The position numbers were made by a program, and so were the translations under genes. Of a stretch of 64,000 nucleotides of DNA, positions 61,898-64,000 are shown one piece after another. The notes beneath the pieces are model-generated. The model saw only the letters and a list, made by a program, of their open reading frames with translations, had not been told where the DNA came from and ran no database searches. The stretch comes from Cryobacterium psychrotolerans (GTDB lineage: Bacteria; Actinomycetota; Actinomycetes; Actinomycetales; Microbacteriaceae). The stretch lies in NCBI RefSeq assembly GCF_900101115.1, contig NZ_FNFU01000011.1, positions 23,401 to 87,400 of the forward strand. The letters run 5' to 3'. Within the stretch, counting starts at the first letter, position 1. Each line of letters begins with the position of its first letter.

Positions 61898-61937
61898 TGC
61901 CAACCATGTCGACTTCACACACCCAGGGACTCATTCG

Positions 61938-62315
61938 ATGACCGCTTCTGCCCACGCTCTCGAGCTCCTCAAGGTGGCCGCAGCCGCCGCCGACTCGAAG
62001 GCCGGGGAGGACATCGTCGCTATCGACGTCTCCAGCCCCCTGCCGCTGACCGATATCTTCCTCATCGTCACCGGTCGTTCGGAGCGCAACGTCGTTGCGA
62101 TCGCCGGAGAGATCGAAGACAAGCTCATCGAGGCCGGCTTCAAGCCGCTGCGTCGTGAAGGACGCGCCGAGGGCCGGTGGATCCTCGTTGACTTCGGCGA
62201 CCTCGTGGTGCACGTCTTCCACGAGGAAGAACGCCAGTACTACTCCCTCGAACGCCTGTGGAAGGACTGCCCGGTCATCCCGATCGAGCTCCCCACTCGC
62301 GAGTCCGCCGAGTAG
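61938..62315 (+). CDS. rsfS: Ribosome silencing factor RsfS
   Basis: A 125-residue RsfS (Iojap) protein that binds uL14 and keeps the 50S from joining 30S when nutrients are low. DVSSPLPLTDIFLIVTGRSE, then EGRAEGRWILVDFGDLVVHV and YYSLERLWKD are the family blocks. ATG 61,938 is chosen for its family-length N-terminus; the frame extends upstream into the previous gene. The usual partner of nadD. Confidence 0.94.
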   Translation: MTASAHALELLKVAAAAADSKAGEDIVAIDVSSPLPLTDIFLIVTGRSERNVVAIAGEIEDKLIEAGFKPLRREGRAEGRWILVDFGDLVVHVFHEEERQYYSLERLWKDCPVIPIELPTRESAE

Positions 62316-62387
62316 CGCTGGTTCGCGAGAGGCTCTCGCGTGTAGTAGCCTAGACAAGTTGTTTCGGAGCAGTCCGAAACACAATCC

Positions 62388-62460
62388 GGGTCCGTGGCGC
62401 AGCTGGTAGCGCACCTGCATGGCATGCAGGGGGTCAGGGGTTCGAATCCCCTCGGATCCA
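62388..62460 (+). tRNA. tRNA-Ala(GGC)
   Basis: Acceptor GGGTCCG with CGGATCC gives the G3-U70 pair that marks alanine tRNAs. Anticodon stem CCTGC/GCAGG, loop ATGGCAT (anticodon GGC), T loop TTCGAAT. CCA is not encoded. TAGCCTAGAC upstream could be the -10. Confidence 0.96.
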
Positions 62461-62472
62461 CCGAGCACAACG

Positions 62473-62502
62473 AAAAGCCCCAACTTTGGTTGGGGCTTTT
62501 TT
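62473..62502 (+). terminator. Rho-independent terminator of tRNA-Ala
   Basis: AAAAGCCCCAAC and GTTGGGGCTTTT pair around TTTG and run into a six-T tract. The clearest intrinsic terminator in the window. Confidence 0.93.
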
Positions 62503-62595
62503 CGTTCCACCGGCATCCGTTGTGGTTTCGGTTCACATTCTTTTCGGATTACTTTCGGTTTCTTTCCCCGGGGTCGACGGTCGATAATTGGGCCT

Positions 62596-63000
62596 GTGCC
62601 CTCGCCCCAGGTTTCTTCCACGCTGCCCCGGCGGTGCCCCTGCCTGAGCGGGCTGACCTACGCCGAGTGCTGTGGACCTCTCCATGCCGGGCAGGGATCC
62701 GCGCCGACAGCCGAACGCCTGATGCGCTCCCGCTACTCGGCGTTCGCCGTGGGCGACACCGAGTACCTGTTGGCGACCTGGCACCCCGCCACTCGCCCCG
62801 AATCCCTCGAACTCGATGCCGACATGCAGTGGGTGCGGCTCGACATCTCGAGGACGGTCCGTGGCGGACCGCTGGATACCGACGGGGTGGTGGAGTTCGC
62901 GGCACACTACCGGCTGGACGGACAGCGAGCCCAGCAGCACGAGACCAGCCGATTCCTGAAGGTCGACCGCCGCTGGTTCTACCTCGACTCCCTGGGCTGA
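62596..63000 (+). CDS. YchJ-family (UPF0225) protein
   Basis: A 134-residue protein. RCPCLSGLTYAECCGPLHAG is the SEC-C-like Cys cluster at the N-terminus. AERLMRSRYSAFAVGDTEYL, then TWHPATRP and RFLKVDRRWFYLDS are the YchJ blocks. Zinc binding is likely; the fold is NTF2-like and the function unknown. GTG 62,596 fits the family's N-terminus; the longer frame upstream runs through the tRNA-Ala gene. Confidence 0.87.
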   Translation: MPSPQVSSTLPRRCPCLSGLTYAECCGPLHAGQGSAPTAERLMRSRYSAFAVGDTEYLLATWHPATRPESLELDADMQWVRLDISRTVRGGPLDTDGVVEFAAHYRLDGQRAQQHETSRFLKVDRRWFYLDSLG

Positions 63001-63012
63001 GCGGCGCGGGCG

Positions 63013-64000
63013 TCAGAACGGGGGTGGCGGGTCGATCCGGGTGGCCGGTTCGGTCGTGTACTCCCGGCCGGCGGGCGAGGTCCAGGTGAGCGTGCCGTCC
63101 CTGGCGTGGGTCACGGCCCAGGCGGCCTCGGTTTTCAGTTTGTGGTGTGGCCCGCAGAGGTGGGCGAGGTTGTCGTGTTTGGTTCGGCCGCCCTCGTGCC
63201 ATTCCTTGCCGTGGTCGAGGTCGGACCGGGCCACGCTGCGGTTGCAGCCGGGGAACCGGCAGGTTTCGTCGCGCACCCGCAGCCACCGGCGGAGGTCCTT
63301 GGGCACCTTGTACCGGTTCCGGCCGACCGAGAGCACCGCGCCGGTCTCGGGGTGGACGAGGATGCGGGTGAAACTCGGTGCGTGGCCGGCGAGACGCCGG
63401 GCCGTGTCCGGATCGATCGGCCCGTACCCCTCGAGGTGGCCGGGTTCCTCGCTGTGGCCGAGGAGGGTCATCACCGGGACCGTGACATTCACGGTGGCCC
63501 GGATGCCCCGGCCCAGCCCGGAGGGTGCGACCCCGTCGATGAGGAGGTCGAGGAACGCGTCCGCCCGCAACTGGGTCAGCGTGCGCGGCTCGTCGGCGCC
63601 CTGCAGGCTCTGTGCGGCGCCGCTGATCCGCTCGTACACCGAGTTCGCGTCGGCCGCGGAGAGGTACGCGTTCAACCAGGCCATGCCGTCCCGGGCCGGC
63701 ACGAGCTGCACCTGCCGGTCGGTGATGCACTTCGCGTGCCGGGTGGTGATCGTGTCGGGGTGAGCCTTCTCCCTTGCTCTGCGGGCGGTGCCGTCGAACT
63801 TCGCGACGGTGAGTTTCCGGGCATCGGGCAGCAGAGCCGATTCGAACCCGGCCCGGGCGTCTTCGGGCAGGGACCAGACGTGGTCCATGAGTGCTTTCGC
63901 GTGCCGGTAGCTGATCTCGCCCTGCTGCAGGGCCGTGCGGGTGGCCGCGAGGTCGTGCACGAGGGACTCGCTCTCGACCAGGAGCCGTTCCGCGCTGCCC
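63013..64000 (-). CDS. DUF222/HNH endonuclease-like protein (5' end outside window)
   Basis: The frame is open to the right edge, so the N-terminus is missing; about 329 residues are seen. DUF222 part: MHDLAATRTALQQGEISYRH, HAKCITDRQVQLVPARDGMA, ADAFLDLLIDG. A C-terminal HNH motif follows: RDETCRFPGCNRSVARSDLD, then DHGKEWHEGGRTKHDNLAHL and CGPHHKLK, with the Cys pairs and His of an HNH nuclease. Such genes occur in many copies in Microbacteriaceae and are linked to mobile DNA, including inteins and group-I-like homing; the role is not established. Convergent with the YchJ gene, 12 nt apart. Confidence 0.88.
   Translation of the reverse strand, partial: GSAERLLVESESLVHDLAATRTALQQGEISYRHAKALMDHVWSLPEDARAGFESALLPDARKLTVAKFDGTARRAREKAHPDTITTRHAKCITDRQVQLVPARDGMAWLNAYLSAADANSVYERISGAAQSLQGADEPRTLTQLRADAFLDLLIDGVAPSGLGRGIRATVNVTVPVMTLLGHSEEPGHLEGYGPIDPDTARRLAGHAPSFTRILVHPETGAVLSVGRNRYKVPKDLRRWLRVRDETCRFPGCNRSVARSDLDHGKEWHEGGRTKHDNLAHLCGPHHKLKTEAAWAVTHARDGTLTWTSPAGREYTTEPATRIDPPPPF

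Overview
The window is high-GC DNA from an actinobacterium, most likely a member of the Microbacteriaceae (order Micrococcales). The support is the gene order ileS-folC-DUF4233-ndk, VKOR, rne, rplU-rpmA-obgE-proB-proA-nadD-rsfS, a paired clpP1-clpP2 followed by clpX, a mycothiol-world DsbA-like protein and a DUF222/HNH protein. The genus is not decided here. All calls come from reading the sequence; no database search was run.

Layout. 1-13.4 kb is ordinary chromosome: small enzymes, a ProP-like transporter, an rpiB-nei-paiB-amidohydrolase run and a secreted cell-wall protein with Asp-Pro repeats. 13,460-24,217 is an integrated element of about 10.8 kb bounded by a 45-bp direct repeat, which is the 3' part of tRNA-Gly(UCC). 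It has a tyrosine integrase next to the tRNA gene, an excisionase-like HTH protein, a primase/helicase, an iteron-like repeat cluster with an AT-rich flank just behind the primase gene, a zinc-motif protein that may be a terminase small subunit, a second (serine) recombinase, a lipoprotein cargo gene and about ten unrecognised small genes. No capsid, tail, lysis or conjugation gene is visible. The layout resembles a phage satellite (PICI/SaPI-like) and is the best candidate for something undescribed.

24.2-31.5 kb holds tRNA-Gly, tRNA-Pro, the protein quality-control block tig/clpP1/clpP2/clpX, a decayed glycosidase remnant and an M3 peptidase. 31.5-35.1 kb is a methyltransferase, acyl-CoA ligase and thiolase run. 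35.2-44.7 kb holds valS with two small followers, a full oligopeptide/nickel-type ABC operon and its divergent TetR regulator. 44.7-50.6 kb is ileS under a T-box leader, then folC, DUF4233 and ndk. 50.7-62.5 kb is the VKOR, RNase E, ribosomal protein, Obg, proline synthesis, nadD, rsfS block with a tandem duplication of proB, ending at tRNA-Ala. 62.6-64 kb holds a YchJ-like protein and a DUF222/HNH protein that runs off the window.

Scattered through the chromosomal part, always at gene 3' ends, are long palindromes. One family has three copies with the same arms and a conserved 17-nt loop, one of them inverted. A second family has two copies, and two further palindromes are single. They look like non-autonomous REP/MITE-type elements that may also act as terminators.
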